NCBI GenBank assembly: GCA_026874595.1
Contig: CM049318.1
Coordinates: 38,959,956-39,023,955 of the forward strand
Length of the DNA stretch: 64,000 nucleotides
Reading direction: 5' to 3'
From: Sipunculus nudus
Lineage: Eukaryota; Annelida; Sipuncula; Golfingiida; Sipunculidae
Each line of letters opens with the position of its first letter. Position 1 is the first letter of the stretch. The notes under the pieces were generated by a model. The model saw only the letters and a program-made list of their open reading frames with translations. It did not search any database and was not told the origin of the DNA. Positions 41,101 to 52,386 of the stretch are shown one piece after another. Both the position numbers and the translations under genes were made by a program.

Positions 41101-44100
41101 GCAAGATGTGCCTACTAAAATAATCATTTGCATCATGCTTACGTTAACCATACTTTACCAGTTTCCTTTTGTAAGCTTTTTAAGGGTAAAAGAAACAAAA
41201 TTACCTTCATTTGTCTTGTGATATCTTTGCCACTCTCCTTTTTTGCTAACATAGCTGCAATTAATAAACACATGGTGAGCAGTCTTATCTGACAAAGCAA
41301 CTGCTACTTAAGGGGTGCTTTAAAACATTTCCTGTTTTCAACATAAGAAAATCTAAAAATCCTTTCGTTAATACCAACATGTACTGATGACATACTTATA
41401 CTCCCAAAAGATCAAATAATTGTTTAAGAAACCTATTTAAATTCCTAGGACCTCTCATGATAATTTTAAATGTGTTGCTTCCTTGTGAAGGGCATGTACT
41501 GTAATAAATGTTATCTATGATCCAGAATACTTAATAAATATTAACAAAAAGACAGTCTGAGGTAAATAAATGATTTTTTTTCTGTGTAATGTTTGTTTCA
41601 CAATAAACACAGTCATTAAGCTGTTTGGTGGACTCCACAGTGCACTATATTATTGACTTTATGATCTTCTCCCAGTATTTATAATTAAATTAACTTATAT
41701 TCTGGCTGTTAAATAAGGATAAAATAACAGTAAGTACAATGTAAATAAACTGAACCTCCTCTGCTTTACTAATACAAAATAATAAATAATGTATGATCAG
41801 TAACATTGAAATTTTTAATGAAGTGGCACAAGTTTAGTTAAATGCCTAAAATGCTAACCCTAACTAAAAAATGTCATCACTCATGTAAAAGCTTTAACTA
41901 AAATGATACCCGGACTGAAATTGTCAGATAAAAAAAAGGTTAACACTAACATGGTAAACTTTAAAAAAAAATATACACAAATTTGCAGTTATTTATATAC
42001 AATATATTTTAAAAGGATCTAACACAGAAGGCAAGTACATGTGTATATCATAGACATGAAAACAGGTAGTGCTATACTTTCAAGTGTGATGCAGAGGACA
42101 CTAATATTCATTTCTTCATTAGAAATAATACTTGATAGTTCCTAACAGAGTCCTCAGTCCCTACCTTCCCTGAGGTCTTTAGCTTTGAGTTTTCCAGGTT
42201 CTTGGTTTAGAACTTGTGAGACAGCGTGTGGTGTGTCAAGGTTGGAAGGGAAACGGATGCCGTTTCTGACAATATCCTTTGACGGGGCAGAACTCCTGGA
42301 GCCTGCTGATTTCTTTGCCTTCTCTTTCCTCCTTTGTCGCATGCGGTCAATGGGAGTGACGCATCTCGTTTCTGTGGGGGATGGTTCCATTTCTTGTGAT
42401 TTTTCCATTAGTTCTCTGGAAGACCTAGAATGTTTTTATTCTAAGTATGACATATAAAAATGTTTCAGCTGAGGTCAATTATTATTTTTTTTTATTTTTT
42501 ACTTAGATTTTTTTGGTGGAGGTAACTGCTTCCATTTTTTTAATTTTGATTTATCTAATTCTTAAGCTAATTATTTACATCTGCAGAGTTCCATTTAGGT
42601 TTGAGACTATGTGACAGGGCAATAGCACTCGCTTGCTTGATTTTATTTTATAGTGTTACCCAGGCATGGGTGTCTACTGCACCAGCAGGTCCTGGGTGGC
42701 ACTCATTTGTGAATGATACACAGCTGTACCCCACACAGCTGTGGGGTACAACCTTCCCACTTAGCCTGCAGAGCGCTCACCCTGGTTTGGAGCCAAACGT
42801 GAAAATCTGACAGCTCTTCAGCTGAGATCGGAACTTTTAACCTCCCGGCTTTAAGTTGTGTGCTCTACCTCTGAGCCACAGAAGACAGTTTCTCAGGTTA
42901 ACTCAGGCTTGAAACCTAGACCTGCCTTATTTGGCCAGTTAATAGCAAATTAAACTGTTCATAATTTGGTAAGAAAATCATGAAAAATCTGTTAGATATT
43001 ATCTGTACTGTAAATATATGTCATCATATGTCATAAATCTAAATTAAATGTGAGTAGTAAAGGGTTAAAGGTCTCATTTATCAACAAACTCAGGTATCAG
43101 AGGAGCTTGATTCCAGTTGCATATAGTGCACATTTGGTACATCCTGGACAAAAAAAATCACACTCTGAAAAATTTAAAAGTCTTTTCTACGAAGACTGGC
43201 ATTAATTTTTTTTTAAAAGTTAAGAATGCAACAGTGACACACTTCACACAGCCCTGTGTATTGAATAATCACAACATTTCCAGTTTATCTCAAGTAACTT
43301 GAGTAAGTGCAGGAAATACTATTAATTAATTCAAGCAATATTTCTAAATCAAATTATATGATGTATACTTGTTGTTGTCATACTCTTGTTGCCTACTGTA
43401 ACTGTTAGAATTTGGTGACATTTACAGATCTCTCCGGCAAGAAAATTTAAATTACCTTATTTGTGAATGGTATTTCATATTAATTATCATTACAAGACCA
43501 TATGCAGTTGTGCAACTAACCTTGCTAGACCAGGGGAAGAGTAGCCAGTGACAGAACAGAGGAGAGGTTTAGCGTTGAACTGTGACACCATGAGTTGTAA
43601 CTCCATGTTAGCTGTGTTGAACTCTGTTGGGGAGTAAGTGATGGCCACCTTCACCTCACTGTTTGCAGGTACCACACCTTCATACAGAAGAACAGAAAAA
43701 GCAAACCAATTACACACATTTACAATATCAAAATCTTGCTAGAATATATGTAGACAGTTAACCAGCTGAATAAAGTCTAAATGAATAAACAAATACAGTA
43801 CTTTTCAGTTTGTAATTTGCAGGTATTATTCTGATCTTACTTTTAACAAAATCTAAAATCTTTCAATGAAAAGAAAAGATAAAATACTCTTGATATATGA
43901 AAAATACAACAAGGCCTACGGACCTAATGCAAACCTGTGCAATGGGATATACATCAGGTAACATGCTTGACCATATTTAAAATATTATCTGTTACCTTTA
44001 ATGTACATGTATGACACATACATATACAAAGTAAGTACTAAACATTTTGAACCTGAGTACAAGCACAATTTACAAAAATGTCACTCCTGAAATACTGGCA

Positions 44101-47100
44101 TGGATGTACACAAGACAAAAATGATTGTAGGTGGAACCATCAGTTTTGTGTATAAGAAAAGCATCAAAGATGCATGGACATGCAAAAATTTCACGCACAA
44201 ACTTCAAACCACTCTTGAGCTATGTGCACAGATGCATGAAACCCAAAAACAATTGTAGGTGGCACTATAAGTCATTTTTATGACAAACCTATCCAAGATA
44301 CATGTACAGATATGCACAATTTCGGCAAATATATCAAATCCCCCCTGAGAAAAGAGTAGGGACACACACTTGCATATTGAAAGCAAAACCAGAATACAAA
44401 TACTGATGATATTTTATTCATGGATTTATCTTACACATAAGTAGGATACGGACACCAATTATTTATACTGCCTGTACAGCTCTGCTTATATACCAACACA
44501 GCTCAATTTGTTACTAAAATAAATCTACTAGCTTTTTATAACAAAAGTATCTCACAGTCCTTTCATTGATAAAGGTCCAATAATTCAGCCAAAAAGAACA
44601 CCTAAGAATAATTTTTGTGTAATGTTACAGTATTTGAAACAGCACTTTTGCAGAAGAAAACTATTGCAGCCCTCAGTCTGATATAGGCTTACCTGGCCAC
44701 AAGACCAACTTCAGCTTTCTATGACTGTACTAAAAATCAAAGAACTAAATCTACTCTTATACAACTGAGAGAACCCTACCCTAGGATAAGTCTTGTGAAA
44801 AATTAAACCATCCAGCTGGACATTTTTATCATAAAACATTTTTAATGTAGAAGCTGAAACAGGCAAAAATTAATGAGGCTTTTGCCCGTGAAAAACAGGT
44901 GGCTGTAGGAGGCGCCACAAAAACCTAAATTTCAAATATAAGTCATGTGACCAACATTTGCACAAAACTTAGTGGGGCTTGCCCCTGTCGTTTCTGAGAT
45001 TGTAATGTTAGTATGCTTACTTGGCCAAATGACTAAGTTCAATTTCCTGTAACTTGACCAAAATTCATTAAACCAAAATCATTTATACAAACTTATCTCT
45101 AGAACCATTTCTGTGAAATATTGAACAATTTGGCTAAATGATTTCTGGGCAGAAGATTTGAAAAGTCGATACAGGTGGTGCCACAAAAAGCTCAATCCAT
45201 CAACATTTGACATGTGACAGAATTTTGCATTAAATTTGGGGATGCTAGCTTCTGCTGTTCCTGATGACAACAATCAACTGGCCATTGCATGAGCTCACAG
45301 TTTCACTTAAAAATGAAGATTTGTATAGGTTAACTAACATCATCCCTACCAGCATAATATTTAGCTACCACCTGAAAAGGATAATTTTTTAAGGGGCCCC
45401 ATTCATTTTGATCTTTATTTAAAACCTCACCTAGACAACCACCTTACAAATGCAACCACTTCACGAGGTCCTGATTGTGTTCATAATAAGGAGGTTTTAC
45501 GGTATATGTTTTATATACCCACAGCTTACCTTCCAACGGATCTACAGTGAAGGCAGCATGAGGGTGTAGAATTGTTAGACGATACTCAAAATCAATTGGT
45601 GCCTCACATCGAAGTGGGATGGTCTTGGTTTTACTTGAAAAAAAAATACATAATGAATGAATGCTGTGTATGTGTATATTAACATATTAACAGGATTAGT
45701 GGACTTTATATAAATAAAATACTTCATCTGAACACATCTCTAAATTTCAAGTTATGTAAGGAAATGTAAAATAATTCCTTAATATTATTAATATTTGCTC
45801 TATATTTTAGTCATTTAAACATTCATTATGAACATATCATTATGCATTTTGAATCATGGTATCATGCATCATTACAGCCTTACAGGTGTACATGCCACCT
45901 TACCTGTGACCAACTGGAACAGCTGGGAAGTCTATATGTGATGGAAAGTCGGCCGTGCTCATTACAGGGTAGGCATGGATGGGGATAACCAAGTTTTCCT
46001 CATCCTAACATATAAAAGAAACACTTTCATGTTATTATATCAGTGACATTACCATTAACTGCATATAAAAGGCTAAAACAAAATATTAAATCACAATTCA
46101 TAATTTGAACAATATGATTCACGTTTCAATACAAACATAAATATGGTAGATCATCACCTCTGTGCATCATCAAATGTTCAATAGTTCAATTGCTAAGGCT
46201 GGTTCCAAATTTGGGAGGCAATTTTTCACAATTTCCATACTTTAATGAGGTTCTATTTTCTCGATCAGTAACCTAACATATTGTATTAATCATCATATTG
46301 ATTATTTAATATGCACTTAATCCTACAAATTTCACAAGGATCCACTAGAATGAATTTAAATGCTTGTCCCCTATAGGCAAATAATCTGGAAAATCTGATT
46401 AATCTACAATGTCAATCTTTGATTTACACATTACATAAAATATATGTTATTTATTTATAATATGTCTTTTTGCAAATCTATATTATAATCTAAATTGCCT
46501 TTTGACTTTAAAACCTGCAGGTGTGCTTGTGTGGATAACATAATAAAATGCCAATGAGCAGGGCTGGTAAAAAATCGACTTTTATAAAAAAATCATGATT
46601 TTTTACTTTTTTTATTTAAATCGACTTAAATTGATTTAAATCACCTAATCATGAATTAATCACTTCCTCTATTTTTATCAACTAAATTAACAGGTTTTAT
46701 AATGCAGGTTATTATAACGGTATTCCAAAGTCTTTTAGAAAGTAATATGTACTGGTAGATTAAGAGGAACTTAATAGAAAGTTTATTGTTATTAAATTGT
46801 GAACATTGCCAATCTGATTCCAACATGTCATTTCAGGCTGCTCATGTACTATTACCCTTTAATATTCCTGCATACTTACATTTAATAGCAAAATCAAATT
46901 GAAATAATAAAATTATGTAAAATACAGTGTTTGAATGATCTGTCAGTCTTCTCTACTTAGTTTTAGTTTATGAGAATAGAATGTGTGGCATGTTAATCCT
47001 ATGCAACATTGCTGGTTTTGTTCACCACTACTGGGTCTTTATCCATTAGAATCTATGTAAATAATTCTGCATATCTTCCTTACATTTTATCAGTATATTT

Positions 47101-50100
47101 AAAAATAATGCAGCATTGGAAGACAATCTTCTTGATAAAACAGCTTGATAGTTTAACATGTCCTGTATAGGAAACTGGTTCCCAAATTAACTTGAATGAT
47201 AGTGTTAATTTGAAGTATGTATCATGGTCAGTGTAAATACAAAGCTTACAACAAATAATTTCAGACTATTTTAAATTTTTGTCACAAAGGATCTGCAGCG
47301 GGTGATTTTTTTATGTTATGTAATTCATAATGTAGTAATATCTATCGCATTTGGTCAATTAACTTAAAAAAAATCAATTTTGATGATTTTTATGACTTTT
47401 TTACAGTGATTTAAATCATGATTTAAATAACAATTTAAATCATGCGATTTAAATCATACCAGCCCTGCCAATGAGACTACACATAGATGACCTATCACCT
47501 GTGTGGGTGAACTGTCTTATTTGTGAAGGTTTATTTTTCTGATATTTTCCCTTTTGTGAAGATTGTAATTTTTAAACCCTTACAAACATTAAACCAACCA
47601 CTGTCTGGCATTAATGTACGGCACTGATGTAAACTGGTTTCTCATACAATAGGGGGAGCAAAGATAACATTTCCAATATAAATTTTTATTCCAGCCATAC
47701 ACGGTACCTTTGTATGAATGCGGATGCAGTCATAATAATAACGCCACTCATTTGGTGTGAATTCCACTACACAGTCCAAAGTAAGCCCTGGTACCAACCG
47801 CTCCTAAAATAATAAAGCTAAGATTTATTCAACTCATTCACTGAAAACACCATAATACCAAGTGCACATCAATACCCAGAGGTATTGCATTTTCATAATA
47901 CTGGTAATCATGCTTCATGTTATACACCATATCTCTTTGGACATTGTTCACAGGATAAGATAACAAGTACATATATGTATTTTAAATGTCTACCCAAATT
48001 TTTTAAACATAAACAGAATAATTGCCTCTAAAAATTAAGTGAAGCACTGAATGTTGTTTGCTGTGTGTAGTCTACGGACTCACAAGTTTTAGCAATGCCA
48101 TATTCAAATAAATAAGAAAAAAAAAACACATTGATTAAGCTAATCCTTGGATAATCAGCAGTACATAGATGTATTCTATTCATGAACCAGATTTTTTATT
48201 CCAAGTTTACAGACTGATATACTTAAAAGTATTTTTTTAAATTTAACATTTTCAGCCTTGTACATACCCCTTTTGTGTATTTGATGTAGAAAAACTTGGT
48301 CTGAGGTGGAATGATATGCATGTTCTGAACTTCAGTAGAGACATTTGCCAAGCGAAGAGTCTGTCGATGTGTCTTGTGAAGTTCATAACCACCAAAATGA
48401 AGAACTGCAGGTCTGGCTTGTACAATTGTGTTCTGGGCAACTTTGGAGTAGATTCCTGTAAGATGTAAAACATTAATATATTGTTTGAAGCAATATATAT
48501 AAACAAGACATTAACTAACTTTATCTGACACACACTCAGGCACGTCTGTTTTGTCTCCTTTATTTTCACTGAAATCAAGCAAAGCAAAACAAAAATCCAA
48601 ATTTGAGTCACAGTTCAACAGAGAGAAAAATACCTTGTTTTCTTAATGACATACTTCTTATGTTTATAGGTATGTCGCAACCATGTAAAATCGGCTTGCA
48701 TTCTCACAAAAACAAACTCTACAGTTTTCTTCCAACCCTTAGACATGGCACTTTCGGTACATGCAAAGCAGAAGGGACTTTAAAAAAATCTGGCATAGGT
48801 TAATAAATTGTCATCTGTTGCATATGTCAATGCAGAATTGTGCCACTTCTGTAAAAAAAAAAAAAAGAAAGCAATAGTGTTTTGCACAACTGACAAGTGG
48901 TCTGCTTGTTTGTAACTTGCGCCACTAGGGGGCAGCGTCATAGCTGGCATTAATGGCTACTGTGTCCTCCGATGAACGGAAAACGGCACAAAACACTCTT
49001 TTTATCTTTATTTCATAAATTTATGACACCATATTGCAGCGATATATTTATCAGATGATTATTTATCGATTGGTGTTACGTTTCGGGTTCAGGTTTGAAC
49101 TTAAGTGGGTGTTTGGTCACAGCTACCCACAACACCAGTGTTTTGGGTGTTTAGGGGGACCAGGTCTCTTGTGTTTATCCTTGACATTCATGACAAATCT
49201 TCTGTATTGAGAATGAAGTGTCATACGGTCGCCACCTGGTGACTGTCCCAACTTTTGGAATAATTCCAAAGCCAGGGAAGCTTAACTCATAAAGTGAGTA
49301 CAGTTTAGGATTTTCAGCTTAATTTCTTTTTCATTCAAGTGCATTAACATATTATGCCCCAAAATGCATAAGTTTCCCTGTCGTACACACAATATTTGAT
49401 TTTTTAAGATTTTTAGTCCAGTACAGGATTTTCGTTCTCCAGATTACTTGGTGCTTTTAATGCAGTGGGTATCCGTGGAACTGGATATCTTTGCCATATA
49501 ATTTGCAGTTATTGTAAGTCCTGCTTTAATTGAAGTTACAATTCCCGCGATACACTAATAAATCTGCACTGCTGTTATAAATATATTGCCCTGTTTAGTA
49601 TCAGTAAAATCTGTTCCCTAAGTATAAATATCAATTTTCCAGCAGACACCTATTCTGTATCATATTATCAATTATTATCATGATCACTCTATTGCGACCC
49701 CCCTATAACATCTGGTGCAATTTTCACGGAATTTTCCTGCCTGGATTACTTGGCTTCGTGCGACCCTGGCCTGAGCCTACAGTGTCACGTGACATGACCG
49801 AAACTAGTAAAGTCCACCGTGTAATCACTTAAGGTTTTGCTTAGCGTTAATTAAGCACTGACACCATTATTTTCTATTCTTTCAATTATGAAACCTTTGT
49901 ATGTTCTTATACGTTTGTTTAGCATTCGTTTTTGTTTTTGCAACCATGCTACTGTTAATTAAGTACCGACACCATTGAGTCGTGTCAATCAACATCAGAG
50001 TTTTATGGCGTCTTTGATGATAACCTTGTTCCGTTGCAATAATAGAATGCGTGCGAGAGTGTTGTAATGAAAATATAATCATCACATAGGGATGATTTGT

Positions 50101-51851
50101 TAATAACTTAGAATGAAGTGCACAAGGTATAGTATATGATCACTCACGAGGTGAATTAGGTTTACATTTTCTTTCGATCTATCACATATTGGGTGAGTAC
50201 CGCGGCCGCCTATGAGGCCCCGGCTTCGTGCGACCACGCTTTGCCAACACAGGTCGCACGAAGCAACCACTCAAGCATACCAGGTCACGTGAGGGGGTCG
50301 CAGGAAAGTCTGCCATTTAATTTTCATTCAACGTTTCACTATATCAAAATGAAAGGGTATGAATATAGAATACCTCAAGCACCTAAACCGGCCAACTTAA
50401 CTGGCCCACCCTGTCTGTTGCAAGAGATGTATGTACTTAGTAACACATACCTTTACTAACAACTGTCTATTTGTCCATTCCTTCTAAGTTTTCTATCATT
50501 TGTATCCTGTATTCTTCCCCCTCCGTCTTTCCTAAACCAATGTCGCTATAGGCTTCCCTTACTTTCCCCATAACGTCATTAGGAATCACCTTCTCACACA
50601 ATCTCATCCATTCACTATCTCGCTACACTTCACCTCGTTCCTGTGCCATTTCTCTATGATCTTATCCTACTGATTCATTGATCTATCATTCAACTATTCC
50701 TCCCACACAGGGGGGGGGGGGGGGGGGGGGGGGGTTTGGGGGGTCTCCCCCCAATTATTCCTCATTATTTCATTATTTATCATTCATTCTTAGCATTCTA
50801 CCTATTACAGGGGGGGGGGGGGTTTGGGGGGCGTCTCCCCCCATCATTATTCCATATTATTTATCATTAATTATCATTCTACCTATTACAGGGGGGGTCT
50901 CCCCCCATCATTATTCCACATTATTTATCATTCATCATTTTCATTTATATTATATTTTTTTTAATATCATATTGTTACCATTTTCACTTTCATATCTATT
51001 TAGTACCACGTCATACTAGCCCTACTACTAATTTCCATGTCAAACATATGAATTGGTGATTTGGTCTAGGGAGGATTTCGCCCAGTATAAATGACGTCAT
51101 CACAACTGGGGTTCCCCCAACTCTTTGACAACGAGAACAACTCACATGATCATGCTCATTCACCCATAAACATCTTTTGTCAAAACTTAAGTACCCCAAT
51201 TTCCCAACAACTTTCAACAAGTCTTCATAGCTCAGTGGTAGAGCTCAGGACTTCTCTACAGACGGTCCCTGGTTCGAGTCTTTCTCATGGATATGTTCAC
51301 TGAATGTCATGTATAATAATCACATATATCTCTGTCTCTTCCAGATCGAACAGTACCGCACTTCAGATAGGTACAAGACATACCTAACAGTCAGAAACTT
51401 AGACGTTACAAGTCACATCACAACTGTTCTATTATTTAAAATGAACCCCAAAAAGACTTGACACCATTTTTCCTCTCTATCCCCATCAAATGTATCGCCC
51501 TCTTTAGGACGTTCTGATTTATAACCAGGGTGCCTGAGGTATTCTATATTCGCTCCAATGAAAGTACAGAGGTGGCTTTGACTTGAATAATACATAGCAA
51601 AACTGTAAGATCATTAATGAGGCATAAGTGAGCAATATATTTAATATGACTTCAAATGACAAGTGAAATAAAATTTTTGTTTTAGTCTGGACTAACTTAC
51701 GTGATTCCAAGAGGTGGTTGGGAACAGCCACAGGTTTTCGTGGTTCCACATATTCCAATGTCTCCACTAAAATTGGACCCTTTAAGGTTGTCCTGTTTAG
51801 ATCTTGGCCAGTGTTGAGGCCAAATGACCTGTCAAATTCTGTGGCGGCCAT
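26112..51851 (-). CDS. CFAP221: Cilia- and flagella-associated protein 221 (PCDP1), 22 exons, 898 aa
   Basis: Component of the C1d projection of the axonemal central pair, acting with CFAP46, CFAP54 and CFAP74 to control ciliary beating; vertebrate PCDP1 binds calmodulin. Coding exons, in transcript order: 51851-51701, 48455-48268, 47803-47708, 46004-45904, 45633-45530, 43677-43521, 42424-42165, 41254-41205, 39646-39494, 38571-38482, 37855-37760, 36905-36812, 36238-36084, 35396-35316, 34689-34582, 33931-33770, 33078-32929, 31442-31342, 29319-29221, 27632-27531, 26787-26716, 26238-26112. All junctions are GT-AG and in phase; the sum is 2697 nt. Recognised blocks include VPNHLLES (exon 1), [13 protein letters not shown] and IPPQTKFF (exon 2), WRYYYDCIR (exon 3), IPIHAYPVM (exon 4), VSQFNAKPL (exon 6), [16 protein letters not shown] (exon 7) and [17 protein letters not shown] (exon 17). 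Exons 2-6 form the N-terminal beta-rich ASH/MSP-like region. The last exon encodes a basic helical tail. Human CFAP221 has 840 residues, so the length fits. The ATG at 51851 (MAATEF) is taken as the start. Confidence 0.95.
27900..28513. mobile_element. TA-flanked miniature element, 614 bases, in CFAP221 intron 19
   Basis: Terminal inverted repeats of about 35 bases start TAGTCCGTTCCAGCACCCCT at both ends, each bordered by a TA dinucleotide (27898-27899, 28514-28515). Imperfect inverted homology continues inward (AAAAAGCGTAATT on the left, AAAAGCGTAATTT from the right). A TA target site suggests Tc1/mariner-type mobilisation. No transposase is present. Confidence 0.75.
30426..31226. repeat. 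300-base tandem repeat, about 2.7 copies, CFAP221 intron 18
   Basis: The phrases AATAAGCWTCTA, TAGGTCAAGGTCACC, ATCTTCGAACTTGACC, ATATCCCGCTCACAAG and AATCAGAAATTG recur at a period of 300 bases (landmark at 30519, 30820, 31120). Copies 2 and 3 are closest. The array is followed by the GGACGGACGGGCGGACGGAC tail. Confidence 0.9.
31227..31310. repeat. GGACGG-type tail of the 300-base array
   Basis: A run of GGACG/GGCGG units, then CAGCCTAAGGGCTGAGGGCT. It ends 30 bases from CFAP221 exon 18, so the repeat abuts the splice donor region. Confidence 0.6.
31870..32760. repeat. Diverged tandem repeat with a recent 84-base duplication, CFAP221 intron 17
   Basis: A phrase TTATTTGACCTTGAAGATGA recurs several times. 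An almost exact copy of 32207-32290 follows at 32291-32374 (period 84). Older copies flank it. Open frames here are products of the duplication. Confidence 0.75.
34310..34432. repeat. Two C-runs in CFAP221 intron 15
   Basis: Runs of about 16 C (34311-34326) and 12 C (34421-34432) in a locally unusual stretch. On the transcribed (minus) strand these are G-runs. Confidence 0.85.
38160..38467 (+). repeat. Dispersed repeat family A, copy 3 (most complete)
   Basis: Starts near TATGCATTTATGCCCATTCG, includes TTTGTTCACAACACACTCAC, GATTTTCTTGTGGATCCGGA, and ends AGAATGCAGATTTCTAGTT. It ends 15 bases from CFAP221 exon 10. Copies at 3880 (+), 17690 (-) and 56040 (-). Confidence 0.75.
39614..39723. repeat. 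55-base tandem duplication across the 5' edge of CFAP221 exon 9
   Basis: CCTGCTCAAACACAGCCTCC and TGTAAAACAAAYAA occur twice, 55 bases apart, with few mismatches. The duplicated unit includes the first ~30 coding bases of exon 9 and its splice acceptor, so an almost identical acceptor stands 55 bases upstream of the used one (39701 versus 39646). Confidence 0.9.
39740..40175. repeat. Two diverged copies of a dispersed repeat, CFAP221 intron 8
   Basis: The blocks TACCTCYRCCA, AATCCTRCYT and a run of 'RCACCYAAAYT' recur about 250 bases apart. The second ends with CCTTGGCAGAGGTAACAAGC. No inverted ends found. Confidence 0.4.
42560..42895 (-). repeat. tRNA-derived SINE, minus-strand copy in CFAP221 intron 6
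   Basis: On the minus strand it opens with an A-box-like TGTGGCTCAGAGGTAGAGCA and a B-box-like GTTAAAAGTTCCGATCTC, then GAGCGCTCTGCAGGCTAA, GGTGCAGTAGACACCC and ends AACTCTGCAGATGTAAAT. The body matches 16030-16330. It contains an internal hairpin, GTACCCCACA-CAGCTG-TGTGGGGTAC. Confidence 0.8.
44080..45300. repeat. Diverged tandem repeats, CFAP221 intron 5
   Basis: At 44080-44350 units of about 120 bases share AATTGTAGGTGG and CATGSAYATGCA. At 44680-45300 two units of about 330 bases share CTTACYTGGCCA (44689, 45018), GGYGCCACAAAAA and a GGGGMTKSYC-like phrase. No gene is seen in this 1.9-kb intron. Confidence 0.6.
46559..47467. mobile_element. hAT-like non-autonomous element, 909 bases, CFAP221 intron 3
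   Basis: Terminal inverted repeats CAGGGCTGGTA at both ends are flanked by the exact 8-base direct repeat CCAATGAG (46551-46558 and 47468-47475). The subterminal regions carry several GATTTAAATC palindromes. An 8-base duplication with CAGGG-type ends is characteristic of the hAT superfamily. No transposase frame is visible. Confidence 0.85.
49693..50302. mobile_element. Possible inverted-repeat element with GCTTCGTGCGACC hairpin
   Basis: TGCGACCCCC at 49693-49702 and its inverse GGGGGTCGCA at 50293-50302 bound 610 bases. Inside, GCTTCGTGCGACC occurs at 49753 and 50223 and inverted at 50252. A phrase GTTAATTAAG..ACACCATT occurs at 49848 and 49955. No clear target duplication was found. It lies in CFAP221 intron 1. 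Confidence 0.45.
50361..50383 (+). repeat. Left half of a 23-base inverted repeat
   Basis: Matches the inverse of 51529-51551 with one mismatch; the core is AATATAGAATACCTCA. Both halves lie in CFAP221 intron 1, 1.1 kb apart. Confidence 0.7.
50700..50930. repeat. Poly-G tandem repeat, three copies, CFAP221 intron 1
   Basis: G-runs of 25, 13 and 7 bases, the first two followed by TTTGGGGGG, then TCTCCCCCC and an AT-rich ATTATTTATCATTCAT block. Copies 2 and 3 are preceded by CCTATTACAG. The G-run shortens from copy to copy. Confidence 0.85.
51221..51290 (+). repeat. tRNA-derived sequence (SINE head or tRNA pseudogene)
   Basis: A perfect A-box-like TAGCTCAGTGGTAGAGC (D-arm GCTC..GAGC pairs) and a B-box GGTTCGAGTC are spaced as in a tRNA. 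The anticodon and T stems do not pair, so this is not an intact tRNA gene. Confidence 0.65.
51529..51551 (-). repeat. Right half of a 23-base inverted repeat
   Basis: Partner of 50361-50383. No target duplication was recognised, so whether this pair bounds an element is open. Confidence 0.7.
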
Positions 51852-52386
51852 TTCGTCAATTAATGTCCACTTTGTGTCGATCACATAATGTTTTCTGAGA
51901 ATGTTTTCAAACCGCGTCCCTCGTTTCCTAATGTGACGCCATGTTGTTTAGCCAAATCACCCAACGTCAGATATTACGGCGCAATGAAAGGCAGTGCGTT
52001 TCACTGGTTCGAGAAATATCGTTTAATCAGTTAGTTCAGTCAGTTTTATGAATGTTGTTCTTGCAAACGATATAGACAGACTAGTAAATAAACACGACAG
52101 AACGTGAGTATCAATAGGGATTTCGTAGTCGTAGTAATATACGGACTTCTTATGTTGCCTGGAAACCAACCGGAAGTCAATCTCCGGCGCGAGAACGTAC
52201 TGAAGGAAAATTCAGACGTTCGATCTGTACGGTACTTCCTAAATATTTTTACTAAGCCTTAATCTTGCAAATTTATTGTTTTGGTTTCTCAAACGGTTAA
52301 ACCAGTGAGGGTGTCATAATTTCTTTTAATACCCAGTGACAAAATGTTACTTTTACGAAGAAAGGTGTATGAACACTATGAAAAGA
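51852..52386 (-). promoter_or_regulatory. Putative CFAP221 promoter and 5' UTR region
   Basis: The sequence between the CFAP221 start codon and the next mobile element is unique, with several CpG dinucleotides (51905-52210), and carries the X-box at 52154. No clear TATA box is seen. The transcription start cannot be placed from sequence alone. Confidence 0.4.
52154..52166. promoter_or_regulatory. RFX-type X-box upstream of CFAP221
   Basis: GTTGCC-T-GGAAAC fits the RFX-family X-box consensus of two inverted half-sites, RYYNYY and RRNRAC, with a 1-base spacer. It lies about 300 bases upstream of the CFAP221 start codon in unique sequence, where X-boxes of ciliary genes are expected. RFX factors drive many ciliary genes in animals; that this one is used is inference. 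Confidence 0.65.

Noticed and set aside
50678-51019. 113-codon frame with Gly-rich and Ile/Pro-rich parts
   Set aside because: It is generated by the poly-G tandem repeat and AT-rich spacers.
51221-51290. tRNA gene
   Set aside because: A and B boxes are good, but the anticodon stem and T stem do not pair, so I list it as a tRNA-derived repeat.
51851-51884. Upstream extension of CFAP221 to a frame beginning at 51884
   Set aside because: The codon at 51884 is GTG, not ATG; the first ATG in frame is at 51851.
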